Below are positions 1 to 6,278 of a DNA stretch of 9,090 bases, piece after piece (position 1 is the first letter of the stretch; the number at the start of each line of letters is the position of its first letter). Origin of the DNA: an uncultured Mycoplasmatota bacterium. GTDB taxonomy: Bacteria > Bacillota_I > Bacilli_A > RF39 > UBA660. The notes under the pieces are model-generated. The model made no database searches. It was not told the DNA's origin and saw only the letters and a program-made list of their open reading frames with translations. The stretch covers positions 1-9,090 of the forward strand of contig CANPBV010000066.1 in assembly GCA_947572405.1 (NCBI GenBank), given 5' to 3'. A program made the translations under genes and the position numbers.

Positions 1-72
1 AAAAAGGATTTTTACTTTTTTCATTCAAAATCCCCATAACTCTTTACACTAAGCTTATTCTGAATTATTGTA

Positions 73-99
73 ATCTATGAAGCGATTCATGATTTTTTT
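73..99 (+). terminator. Probable intrinsic terminator of a plus-strand gene lying left of the window
   Basis: A short stem, ATGAA/TTCAT (77-81 with 86-90), is closed by a GCGA tetraloop (GNRA type). It extends by an outer ATC/GAT pairing with one bulged T, and seven T follow at once (93-99). That is the usual shape of a plus-strand intrinsic terminator. No coding frame can be fixed in positions 1-72, so the gene it would serve is inferred to end at or just before the left edge. The stem is AT-rich and weak. Confidence 0.45.
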
Positions 100-114
100 A
101 TTAGCCTAAAAGAA

Positions 115-147
115 TTATTACGCAAAGTATCCTACTTTGCGTAATAA
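115..147 (-). terminator. Perfect 15-bp hairpin, possible second (back-up) terminator
   Basis: TTATTACGCAAAGTA (115-129) is the exact reverse complement of 133-147, with only TCC between. Read on the minus strand it lies directly behind the lipoprotein gene's terminator and is followed by TTCTTTTAGG, a broken T-run. A tandem or back-up terminator is the simplest reading. On the plus strand the following bases are A, so it would not terminate there. Such a long perfect stem with a 3-nt loop could also be a protein-binding palindrome or a dispersed repeat. Confidence 0.5.
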
Positions 148-170
148 AAAAACATTGTTTCCACAATGTT
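146..170 (-). terminator. Intrinsic terminator of the lipoprotein gene
   Basis: On the minus strand AACATTGT (170-163) pairs perfectly with ACAATGTT (158-151) around a 4-nt loop. T-residues follow through 146. The stem begins inside the stop codon of the lipoprotein gene, a spacing also seen for copA and hisS in this window. Confidence 0.75.
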
Positions 171-723
171 AATATTGATAAACACCTTGAATTTTCTGTT
201 CATCGGTTTTACTTAAATCATCCAATTTCCATTCATCGTTTTTCTTTGTTAAATGAAAATCGATGGTGTATTTTACTTTTTCCTTATTGTCTTTCATTTT
301 ATCTAATCGATAATCAATGAATTTCTTAACATTATATTCGCCGTTTTCATCTTGAAACTCTTCTCTATGCTCCTCTAAATATACATTGGCTGAACTAAGC
401 AATTTTCCATAATCGATCACTTCTATTTCCGCTGTTACTGTTGCATTGTCTCCATCAACTTTTTCATCTTTGATTTGATACGCTAATTTTTGGTATGAAG
501 CTTTCATCATATCACGATATTTTTCACGATGTTGTCCTGTAAAATTTTCCTCGTTTGCGATTACCCTATCCAAATCATCTAATACATCCTTATCTAATGT
601 TTGATACTTAGTTAGGAATATTTCAACCTGCTTCGTTGGTGTATTAGTCAATGTTTTTCCCACATTGCACCCAACAAGTAAAAATGAAAACAAAACTGTT
701 ACAATATATAATTTCTTTTTCAT
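169..723 (-). CDS. Predicted secreted lipoprotein of unknown function (184 aa)
   Basis: The start chosen is ATG 723-721, preceded by a good ribosome site (GGAGGAAATAT). The frame stays open 16 codons further upstream but has no such site there. The N-terminus is a classical lipoprotein signal: MKKK, a hydrophobic stretch from about residue 5 to 16, then the lipobox LVGC with the lipidated Cys at 19. The mature part is charged and looks globular. After a TPTKQVEIFL segment it has features of a family of Firmicutes lipoproteins whose role is not known: an acidic/basic helical first half (about 25-90), a beta-rich stretch with alternating hydrophobic residues (about 95-105 and 145-160), and a C-terminal DEWKLDDL motif typical of DUF4878/NTF2-like lipoproteins. 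It is expected to be anchored on the outer face of the membrane. It stands alone, with its own promoter upstream and two hairpins downstream. The lipoprotein call is strong; the fold is a guess. Confidence 0.85.
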   Translation of the reverse strand: MKKKLYIVTVLFSFLLVGCNVGKTLTNTPTKQVEIFLTKYQTLDKDVLDDLDRVIANEENFTGQHREKYRDMMKASYQKLAYQIKDEKVDGDNATVTAEIEVIDYGKLLSSANVYLEEHREEFQDENGEYNVKKFIDYRLDKMKDNKEKVKYTIDFHLTKKNDEWKLDDLSKTDEQKIQGVYQY

Positions 724-762
724 ATATTTCCTCCTATTACTATTGTGAATGTATTTTTTTAA

Positions 763-791
763 ATTATACAAAAAAAGCCAATAAAATTGAC
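763..791 (-). promoter_or_regulatory. Probable promoter of the lipoprotein gene
   Basis: A perfect minus-strand -10 box, TATAAT (768-763), lies about 40 nt upstream of the start codon and is preceded directly by TG. About 17 bp further up the -35 region (GTCAAT, 791-786) matches poorly. The box overlaps the T-run of the preceding operon's terminator, so the lipoprotein gene appears to be a separate transcription unit. Confidence 0.45.
770..791 (-). terminator. Intrinsic terminator of the nucleotidase/HD/DUF3592 operon
   Basis: Immediately after the stop codon at 794-792, minus-strand GTCAAT (791-786) pairs with ATTGGC (782-777) around a TTT loop, with one G-U pair, and seven T follow (776-770). 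The stem is short but the arrangement is standard. It ends the minus-strand gene cluster that starts at 3518. Confidence 0.6.
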
Positions 792-1139
792 CTAATTTTC
801 TAAATACTTTTCAAATATCGTAATATCTACATAATATTTTTTAAAATTTTGATTATTAACATAAACAGGAACTGTTGTGATATTATACTTTCCTAATATT
901 GCTTCTATTGGGTACCAAATAAAATTATTTTTAAAAAAATATACTGCTCCAATTTTTAAATCGACATAACTACATTCTAAAATATATGGATGTTTCCCAT
1001 TTATTGAATAGTTCGTTTTAACCGATACATTATCCATTATTGCTTCTATCTTTTTTCCCGTTCTCATAAATTTTTTCTTTTTCTGATTTCTTAACCACTT
1101 TAAAGTTACTGGAATTAAACCAATTATTGTAAAAAGCAC
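792..1139 (-). CDS. DUF3592-like membrane protein, C-terminal half of a frame-split gene
   Basis: The longest frame begins at GTG 1139-1137 (115 aa), but the same frame is open up to a stop at 1175-1173, and the residues before the GTG (FLGYLIVICIGV) complete a membrane helix running to about LIP. After the helix come a basic linker (RNQKKKK) and a soluble domain with the DUF3592 pattern: G-K-K-I-E-A-I, then NYSINGKHPYILECSY, then YFFKNNFIWY, then VPVYVNNQNFKKYYVD. No convincing ribosome site fits a start at the GTG. In two-domain DUF3592 proteins, the first domain's YYDPKNP motif is normally followed by exactly this kind of helix. This is therefore best read as the second half of the protein at 1166-1537, separated by a -1 frame break at 1168-1172. 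Function of the family is unknown. Confidence 0.6.
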   Translation of the reverse strand: MLFTIIGLIPVTLKWLRNQKKKKFMRTGKKIEAIMDNVSVKTNYSINGKHPYILECSYVDLKIGAVYFFKNNFIWYPIEAILGKYNITTVPVYVNNQNFKKYYVDITIFEKYLEN

Positions 1140-1163
1140 TCCTATGCAAATAACAATCAGATA

Positions 1164-1175
1164 TCCTAAAAACTA
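1164..1175 (-). other. Frame-break site (T5 run) joining the two DUF3592 halves
   Basis: On the minus strand the sequence reads AGTAGTTTTTAGGA. In the upstream frame this is Ser-Ser-Phe-stop. Read one base back it is Phe-Leu-Gly and continues into the membrane helix of the downstream half. One extra T in the run would restore a single protein of about 250 aa. A lost base, an assembly or sequencing undercall, or slippage of the Phe codon in front of the UAG would all explain it. Confidence 0.55.
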
Positions 1176-1537
1176 CTATTTATAATTTCTTTGGGATTTT
1201 TTGGATCATAATATATTGTTACCATATTCCCTATTTTCATATTACGATTATATTTAGGTAATGTTACTTGATAAATTTGGTCTTTTACGAAAAATTCTAC
1301 CCATACTATATAATTATACTCAGAACTATAGGTATTTGATTTTTGAATATCTATAATTTTAGCTTGTGATGAAATCCAACAATTTTCTTTGTGCTTCACA
1401 TTATAACACCAAATACCTCCACCAATCATGAAGACAACTCCTATTATTGTAAAAACAGAAAATAAAATCGATTCTACTAAATTTCTATTTTTCAACCTTC
1501 CCCTATAAATGTTCCTTAATAGTTGGAAATAAATCAT
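1166..1537 (-). CDS. DUF3592-like membrane protein, N-terminal half of a frame-split gene
   Basis: Coordinates give the longest ATG frame (123 aa). Translation more probably starts at TTG 1495-1493, just behind AGGGGAAGG, which lies at the very end of the HD gene. That gives a short N-terminus before the membrane helix (about residues 22-44 of the long form, VESILFSVFTIIGVVFMIGG). A DUF3592-type extracytoplasmic or cytoplasmic domain follows: an Ile-rich strand (AKIIDI), YNYIVWVEFFV, and the characteristic end GNMVTIYYDPKNPKEI. Normal members continue with a second helix after this motif; here a stop follows six residues later and the helix is found in the -1 frame. Coupling to the HD gene upstream is suggested by the overlap. 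Role unknown. Confidence 0.65.
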   Translation of the reverse strand: MIYFQLLRNIYRGRLKNRNLVESILFSVFTIIGVVFMIGGGIWCYNVKHKENCWISSQAKIIDIQKSNTYSSEYNYIVWVEFFVKDQIYQVTLPKYNRNMKIGNMVTIYYDPKNPKEIINSSF

Positions 1538-1850
1538 AAATAGAAAAACCTAACTGGGTTTCAATTTCTTCTTTTAATTTTAAAGCTTCCTCAATATGAT
1601 AATGTGTATTATCATGAACTCCTTTTCGCATCAATAAATCTATGATTCTTTTTTCTACTGTCATGACTTGCTTTTTACACATTAAATCTGATAAATTAAT
1701 TATTTTTTCGTAAATGGTATATTGATGATTTTTAATAAAGGTATCACGGAATTCATTTCGAGGCGGATGCCCACCTGCTACACAATCTACATCATTATTC
1801 AAATAGGAATGTGTCAAACAAATATGGGCGTACTCTTCTTCATATCCCAT
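1503..1850 (-). CDS. HD-domain hydrolase, C-terminal part of a frame-split gene
   Basis: The frame opens with MGYEEEYAHICLTHSY, which matches the middle of HDIG-type HD proteins (typically ...KKMGYEDYARICLTHSF...), not an N-terminus. No ribosome site precedes the ATG at 1850; only a run of A does. The part contains NLSD (D55), a good candidate for the last metal-binding Asp of the H...HD...D set, and ends in a helical tail (about 65-115). Without the N-terminal part at 1814-2086, which carries H29 and the H58-D59 pair, it could not form a complete active site. It is read as the continuation of that gene after a -1 shift in A7. Confidence 0.6.
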   Translation of the reverse strand: MGYEEEYAHICLTHSYLNNDVDCVAGGHPPRNEFRDTFIKNHQYTIYEKIINLSDLMCKKQVMTVEKRIIDLLMRKGVHDNTHYHIEEALKLKEEIETQLGFSIYDLFPTIKEHL

Positions 1851-2086
1851 TTTTTTATGAGCTCATATCCTGCAACATCATGCATTTTATAATTTTCACT
1901 TTTTCCAATGTCATGGATATAGCCTAAAACTTTAGCTTTTTCACAATCTAAGTTTAAAGCTTTCGCTATTATAGCTGCTACATTTCCTACACAAATAGAA
2001 TGTGCTTTCCAATGATCATCTACCCCTGCAGAAGGAAGTGAATTTATTAAATTTAAGGCTTCTTTACTAGTTAATATCTTTCCCAT
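1814..2086 (-). CDS. HD-domain hydrolase, N-terminal part of a frame-split gene
   Basis: The start chosen is ATG 2086-2084, with AATGGAG seven bases upstream, inside the end of the nucleotidase-nucleoside hydrolase gene (20-nt overlap). A longer frame to 2143 lacks such a site. The 90-aa product has the first HD-superfamily metal ligands: H29 (WKAHS), H58-D59 (GYIHDIGK) and a further His at 69. HD proteins of this HDIG type are phosphohydrolases acting on nucleotides or related phosphoesters; the substrate cannot be read. After Lys79 the frame leaves the family pattern and stops ten residues later, while the expected continuation is in the -1 frame at 1850. Reconstructed, the protein would be about 194 aa, a normal size. 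Its coupling to a nucleotide-degrading fusion enzyme suggests nucleotide metabolism. Confidence 0.7.
   Translation of the reverse strand: MGKILTSKEALNLINSLPSAGVDDHWKAHSICVGNVAAIIAKALNLDCEKAKVLGYIHDIGKSENYKMHDVAGYELIKKWDMKKSTPIFV
1848..1858 (-). other. Frame-break site in A7 (A AAA AAA heptamer) of the HD gene
   Basis: On the minus strand the codons read ATA AAA AAA TGG. The heptamer A-AAA-AAA (1856-1850) is in exactly the register of a -1 slippery site. A one-base backward slip would give ATA AAA AAA ATG GGA, that is I-K-K-M-G-Y-E, which is what HD relatives have at this position. One A lost from an A8 run (real mutation or homopolymer undercall) gives the same picture. No clear downstream stimulatory stem was found by eye. 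Confidence 0.6.
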
Positions 2087-3518
2087 TATATCGCTCCATT
2101 TTCTTAAAATAGTCATGAAAAATTTTGTTTCTAAATAAATCATTGACGAATGTTATTTCATGTCTGTTATTCGTTTGTTCATACATGCCATTCTCCAAAA
2201 TATATGGACAACTTATTTTTTCTATTACAAACCAGTCTTTATTTAATAAATAACCTATGGCACTTAAATCCCATAAAGTCTTGCTAGAACCAATCTCATC
2301 TTTATCCAGTTTCTTTTTACAATTTTTAAATTCTTCACATAAATATCTACCAATATTAGAATGCAATAAATAATGTTCTAATTCAAAACTTGTTGTAACT
2401 AAATTAGCAGCCACATTTCTACAAGGAATAACTGTTAAATTGACTTGTGATTCAAACACCGTTCTTACTGCCTTTATGTCTTGCCTAAAATTAAACTCTT
2501 CATTTTGATGGCTTAAAAAGCTATTTCCACCTAGCCAAATTATTTCTACTTTTTTACTAATACTGGGTTCCTTTTGAAGCGCAAGCGCTATATTAGTAAT
2601 GGCTCCTATTGCTACAATGGTAGTTTTCTCATTTTTTTGACTAATTTCAATTATTTTATTAACGGCTTCATTATTGCATGCTTCTTCCATATAAGCAGTA
2701 GCACCTTTATATACTTTATCTTTATATGAGGAAGCACCAATCATATCTAATATTTTCAAAGTTGTTTGATAACTGAATTCAGTTCCTTCAGCAATTGATA
2801 AATCTTCTGCATATCCACTTTTCCAAAATGGCGCGATTGTAATTGCATCTACTTCTATATTGTCTAGTGAAGACATTAAATAAGTGAGTGCAAACCTATC
2901 ATCTACTTGATTTGACATATCAGTATCTAATATTACATGCTTTCGTTCAGTCATATCTTTTACCTTTTCATATAATTCTTTAAAATTTCTAACATATGGT
3001 AAATAACCTCTATGTATATAATTTAGCTTTGTTGTCACCATGCAAACAGGGATGTCAGAAGCTTGTAATATCTTACAATTCCTTACACTATCATCAAACA
3101 TAATATCAATATTATTCTCTATACATTCACTACTTTTATCAATGGTTTTTGAAAAAATCAATTTAGTATAAGGGATATGGTATTTCTGCAACCATTTTTT
3201 TGTTGTTTTTTCAGGATATTTATAATCGGGATACACACGATTTGAAATTAAATAAAGTTCATGTCCTTCTTTTAGTAACAGTTCCATATATTTTTTTACA
3301 TCTTTTCTTGGTTCTAATTCTGCTGCAAACATCTCCATATTTTCAGCAAAAAAGTCAATTCTTTCTTCTTTACTCCAATCAAATAATAAGGATACATTTC
3401 CCGCATATGGATTTACAATTCCAGAATTTCTCTTTTTTCTATCTTCTTTTTCGCACTCCTCTAAAAGCTTTTTATCAAAGTCCGCAATTACGTTATCAAT
3501 ATCTAATCCAATCCTCAT
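2067..3518 (-). CDS. Fusion protein: 5'(3')-nucleotidase (HAD/NT5C-like) + IunH-type nucleoside hydrolase (483 aa)
   Basis: Two complete enzyme domains lie in one frame. Residues 1 to about 188 are a HAD phosphatase of the cytosolic 5'-deoxynucleotidase type: LDIDNV with the nucleophile and acid pair D6/D8, ISNR with S92, and FDDS with D142-D143. Residues 189 to 483 are a nucleoside hydrolase: DTDMSNQVDD (Ca2+-binding D198, D200, D206, D207), VAIGAITNIALAL, WLGGN, EFNFRQD and WDLSA (D417). Both parts have the full family length. Together they could turn a nucleoside monophosphate into a nucleoside and then into free base plus ribose in the cytoplasm. The Met at 189 (ATG 2954-2952) has AAAGG eight bases upstream, so free hydrolase might also be made, and the fusion may have arisen from two adjacent genes. 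The start ATG 3518 follows TAGGTAGGG. The base and sugar preferences are unknown. First gene of the operon. Confidence 0.85.
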   Translation of the reverse strand: MRIGLDIDNVIADFDKKLLEECEKEDRKKRNSGIVNPYAGNVSLLFDWSKEERIDFFAENMEMFAAELEPRKDVKKYMELLLKEGHELYLISNRVYPDYKYPEKTTKKWLQKYHIPYTKLIFSKTIDKSSECIENNIDIMFDDSVRNCKILQASDIPVCMVTTKLNYIHRGYLPYVRNFKELYEKVKDMTERKHVILDTDMSNQVDDRFALTYLMSSLDNIEVDAITIAPFWKSGYAEDLSIAEGTEFSYQTTLKILDMIGASSYKDKVYKGATAYMEEACNNEAVNKIIEISQKNEKTTIVAIGAITNIALALQKEPSISKKVEIIWLGGNSFLSHQNEEFNFRQDIKAVRTVFESQVNLTVIPCRNVAANLVTTSFELEHYLLHSNIGRYLCEEFKNCKKKLDKDEIGSSKTLWDLSAIGYLLNKDWFVIEKISCPYILENGMYEQTNNRHEITFVNDLFRNKIFHDYFKKMERYNGKDIN

Positions 3519-3542
3519 AAAATACCCTACCTAACTAAATTC

Positions 3543-3551
3543 ATTATATCA
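3543..3551 (-). promoter_or_regulatory. Extended -10 promoter of the nucleotidase/HD/DUF3592 operon
   Basis: Minus-strand TGATATAAT (3551-3543) is a perfect extended -10 element about 25 nt upstream of the fusion gene's start. No good -35 hexamer is present at 16-18 bp (only TTTTTA/TTTTAT), which an extended -10 can compensate for. The leader would be only about 18 nt. Confidence 0.5.
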
Positions 3552-3590
3552 CGCTTTTCCTTTTTATAAAAATGAAAACAGAATTTTCAT

Positions 3591-3619
3591 TTGCAACAAT
3601 ACCGTTCAGGGTATATAAT
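3591..3619 (+). promoter_or_regulatory. Promoter of copZ-copA
   Basis: TTGCAA (3591-3596), a 17-bp spacer and TATAAT (3614-3619) form a near-consensus housekeeping promoter on the plus strand. Transcription would start near 3626, which leaves an unusually long untranslated leader of about 250 nt before copZ. A palindrome fills the spacer (see next entry). Confidence 0.7.
3599..3614 (+). promoter_or_regulatory. CsoR-like operator in the copZ-copA promoter spacer
   Basis: The 16-bp sequence ATACCGTTCAGGGTAT has perfect 5-bp inverted arms (ATACC/GGTAT) with G/C-rich inner positions. It resembles known CsoR copper-sensor operators (TACCC...GGGTA type) and sits between -35 and -10, touching the first base of the -10. 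A repressor bound here would block polymerase and leave when Cu(I) is bound. No csoR gene is in the window. CopY boxes (TACAnnTGTA) were looked for and not seen. Confidence 0.55.
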
Positions 3620-3876
3620 GTAAATGGTGATAAAAGTTACGAAATAAACATATGGAAATCAAAAAAGATCATTATTAGCCGTTGGATTAATCTAGTCAAT
3701 AGTAGCAGATGGTTACTTCGATAGTATACGAATTCAATAGAAAGGTAAATTGAAGATTCCTTGGAACCTATCTATATTCATACATGAATATAAACATAAA
3801 AACAGAAATCTTAATTCTTTTATGAATGAACTAATATATTTAAATATTTTAACAAATAATAGGAAAAGGTGAGATT
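3620..3876 (+). other. Long leader / intergenic region upstream of copZ, with a 20-bp palindrome and a possible gene remnant
   Basis: About 257 bases lie between the copZ promoter and the copZ start. A perfect inverted repeat, TATATTCAT-AC-ATGAATATA, occupies 3773-3792. One plus-strand frame, from about 3654 to the stop at 3870-3872, is open apart from two TAG codons and reads like protein in places (KRSLLAVGLI, then SIVADGYF). A nearby ATG at 3652 with GAAATCAAAAAA would join that frame after one added base. This may be a decayed small gene, or chance in AT-rich DNA. No riboswitch or intrinsic terminator was recognised. Confidence 0.3.
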
Positions 3877-4092
3877 ATGAAAAATATTGTAATTAAAGTT
3901 GAAGGAATGAAATGTAGTGGTTGCGAAAATAGAATTGAAAAATCATTATCCAGTTTAGAAGGAATCGAAAAAGTAAAAGCAAGTCATGAAAACGGAATTG
4001 TCGAAGCTACACTTTTAGATAATATCAATTCCAATATGGTAAAAGAAAAAATAGAGGTTCTTGGATTCTCTGTTATTGGTGAGGAATTGTGA
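3877..4092 (+). CDS. copZ: Copper chaperone CopZ (HMA domain, 71 aa)
   Basis: A single heavy-metal-associated domain fills the whole protein, with the Cu(I)-binding motif M-K-C-S-G-C (C13, C16) after the first strand and the usual beta-alpha-beta-beta-alpha-beta length of about 70 residues. It is soluble and has no signal peptide. CopZ proteins carry Cu(I) in the cytoplasm and pass it to CopA or to the copper-sensing repressor. The start is well supported by AAGGTGAG four bases upstream of the ATG. The TGA stop overlaps the GTG start of copA by four bases (GTGA), so the two are translationally coupled and made together. MerP-like or other HMA chaperones have the same fold; the neighbouring Cu+-ATPase makes copper the best guess. 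Confidence 0.88.
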   Translation: MKNIVIKVEGMKCSGCENRIEKSLSSLEGIEKVKASHENGIVEATLLDNINSNMVKEKIEVLGFSVIGEEL

Positions 4093-6278
4093 AAAAGGCA
4101 ATCCTAAAAATTGATGGAATGACTTGTAGCGCCTGCTCTTCTGGGTTAGAAAAATATCTCAATAAACAGACAGGAATTAAAGCCAGTGTCAATTTGGTAC
4201 TCGCGCAAGCACTTATTGAATATGATGATACTATTTCTATTCAAAATATTAATCAATATATTAAAGATGCTGGTTTTGAAAGTCTAGGAGTCTATCATCC
4301 AAACGAAAAAAAGCAAAAGAATTATCATAGTTCACTTGTTCTTTTTTCACTTCTTGCTTTTTTTATTTTATATATCTCTATGGCGCCTATGTTGGGATTG
4401 CCCAGTATGCCGTTTTTAGATATGAACACATTCCCAAAACGTTATACAATAACACTGCTTTTACTTACGATCCCATTCTTTTTTTATGGAAAAGACATTT
4501 TTATAAGCGGTTTTAAAAATTTTATTCATAAAATGCCAAATATGGATACTTTAGTTTCTATTGGGGTTATCGCTAGCTTTTTATATAGTATTTTTGGATC
4601 AATCATGATTTTTCGCAATCAAACGCATTATGTACATCAGTTATATTTTGAGTCTACCGCAATTGTCATTTATTTTCTCAGGCTAGGAAGATTCATTGAT
4701 AAAAAGAGCAAGGAGAAAACAGGGAGCGCAATTAAAGAGTTGGTTCAAATTACTCCTACAAAGGCACTATTAAAAATAGGGGATCATGAAAAAGAAATTT
4801 CTATAGATGAAGTAAATGTTGGTGACATATTAATTGCGAAACCTGGTATGAAAATTGCTGTCGATGGTGTCATTATAGATGGAACTACCCATATAGAAGA
4901 GGCCTTTATTACAGGGGAATCTACTCCAGCCAAGAAACAACAGAGGGATAAAGTTGTTGCGGGCAGTATAAATTTAGATGGTTATATTTTATATAAAGCT
5001 TTAAAAATAGGAAAAAATTCCACAATTTCTGAAATTGTAAAATTAGTTGTAGAAGCCACTAATACCAAGGCCCCTATTGCACACTTAGCTGACAAAGTAT
5101 GTCTTTATTTTGTTCCAACAATTTTTATGGTCTCTGTTTCGGCATTGTTCTTATCATTACTTCTAAAAATATCTTTCAGTGATTCTTTCACTTCTTTTGT
5201 CAACGTTTTAGTTGTTGCTTGTCCTTGTGCTTTGGGTCTTGCAACGCCTCTTGCTATGGTTATTAGTGTCGGAATGTGCGCCAAAAAAGGCATTTTAATA
5301 AAACAAAGTAAAACTTTAGAACAAGCTCATAAAATAAATACAATTGTATTTGATAAAACTGGTACTTTAACCTATGGAAATATGAGGCTATCAAAAATTA
5401 TTTTATTTGATAATTATTCAGAAAATGAGGTTTTAACATATGTAGCAAGTTTGGAAAACAACTCTAGTCATCCGATTAGTAAAGCTTTCATAGAAGAAGC
5501 AAAACTAAGAAATATTCATTTGGAAAATACCTTAAATTTTAAAGCAATCCCTGGAATTGGCTTATCTGGAGTTATCAATGGTAAAACTGTTTTTGTTGGT
5601 AATCACAAATTATTTTCTTTATTAAATTTAAAAAACACCTATGAAAAAAAAGAAAAAGATTTAAGCTTAGCTGGTAGCATTGTTTATGTAGTGATTGATA
5701 AAAATATTGTTGCTTTGATCAATGTTACTGATGTGGTAAGGGAAAATAGCAAATATACAATTTCTAAATTAAAACAGTTAGGAAAAGAAGTAATTATGCT
5801 AACTGGAGACAATCATGATACAGCAAATAAAATTGGAAACGAAATTGGAATTCAAAATATAATAGCAAATGTCATGCCAGCTGAAAAGGCAAATATTATT
5901 AAAAGTCTTATGAAAAGTGGAAAAAAGGTAATGATGATTGGTGATGGAATTAATGATGCACCTTCTTTAGCGAGTGCTGACATTGGAGTTAGTGTCAGTA
6001 ATGGGACTGACATAGCTGCTAATTCCTCAGACGTAATTTTAATGAGTGATAATTTAGAAAAAATTATATCACTATTAATAATAAGCGATAAAACAATTAA
6101 AATTATTAAACAAAATTTATTTTGGGCATTTTTCTACAATGTTTGTATGATTCCTATTGCAGCTGGGGTTTTAGTACCATTTGGAATTCACATGAATCCC
6201 ATGATTGCTGGATTTGCTATGATGATTAGTAGTTTCTCAGTTATCTTAAATTCACTGAGACTAAAAAATATCAGATAA
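4089..6278 (+). CDS. copA: Cu+-exporting P1B-type ATPase CopA (729 aa)
   Basis: A polytopic membrane pump that uses ATP to move Cu(I) out of the cytoplasm. Domains in order: one N-terminal HMA domain with MTCSAC (C13, C16); membrane helices from about 80; the actuator domain with TGES (275-278); the transport helix with CPC (378-380); the phosphorylation site DKTGT (D422); the nucleotide-binding Ser-His-Pro (H461-P462); the hinge GDGIND (618-623); and two last helices with YN (683-684) and MxxSS (711-715). CPC, YN and MxxSS are the Cu(I)-site signature of P1B-1 pumps, so Cu+ (or Ag+) is favoured over Cu2+, Zn2+ or Cd2+. The start is GTG, preceded by GGTGAGG and overlapping the end of copZ. 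Length is typical for a one-HMA pump. Its last five codons and stop lie inside a terminator hairpin that recurs next to hisS. Confidence 0.93.
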   Translation: MKKAILKIDGMTCSACSSGLEKYLNKQTGIKASVNLVLAQALIEYDDTISIQNINQYIKDAGFESLGVYHPNEKKQKNYHSSLVLFSLLAFFILYISMAPMLGLPSMPFLDMNTFPKRYTITLLLLTIPFFFYGKDIFISGFKNFIHKMPNMDTLVSIGVIASFLYSIFGSIMIFRNQTHYVHQLYFESTAIVIYFLRLGRFIDKKSKEKTGSAIKELVQITPTKALLKIGDHEKEISIDEVNVGDILIAKPGMKIAVDGVIIDGTTHIEEAFITGESTPAKKQQRDKVVAGSINLDGYILYKALKIGKNSTISEIVKLVVEATNTKAPIAHLADKVCLYFVPTIFMVSVSALFLSLLLKISFSDSFTSFVNVLVVACPCALGLATPLAMVISVGMCAKKGILIKQSKTLEQAHKINTIVFDKTGTLTYGNMRLSKIILFDNYSENEVLTYVASLENNSSHPISKAFIEEAKLRNIHLENTLNFKAIPGIGLSGVINGKTVFVGNHKLFSLLNLKNTYEKKEKDLSLAGSIVYVVIDKNIVALINVTDVVRENSKYTISKLKQLGKEVIMLTGDNHDTANKIGNEIGIQNIIANVMPAEKANIIKSLMKSGKKVMMIGDGINDAPSLASADIGVSVSNGTDIAANSSDVILMSDNLEKIISLLIISDKTIKIIKQNLFWAFFYNVCMIPIAAGVLVPFGIHMNPMIAGFAMMISSFSVILNSLRLKNIR

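Noticed and set aside
3200..3520. Plus-strand frame of about 106 codons opposite the nucleotidase domain
   Set aside because: Phe/Leu-rich shadow of a well-supported minus-strand gene, with no ribosome site or motifs.
5105..5293. Minus-strand frame opposite the CPC region of copA
   Set aside because: Shadow of the CopA transport helix; no start signal.
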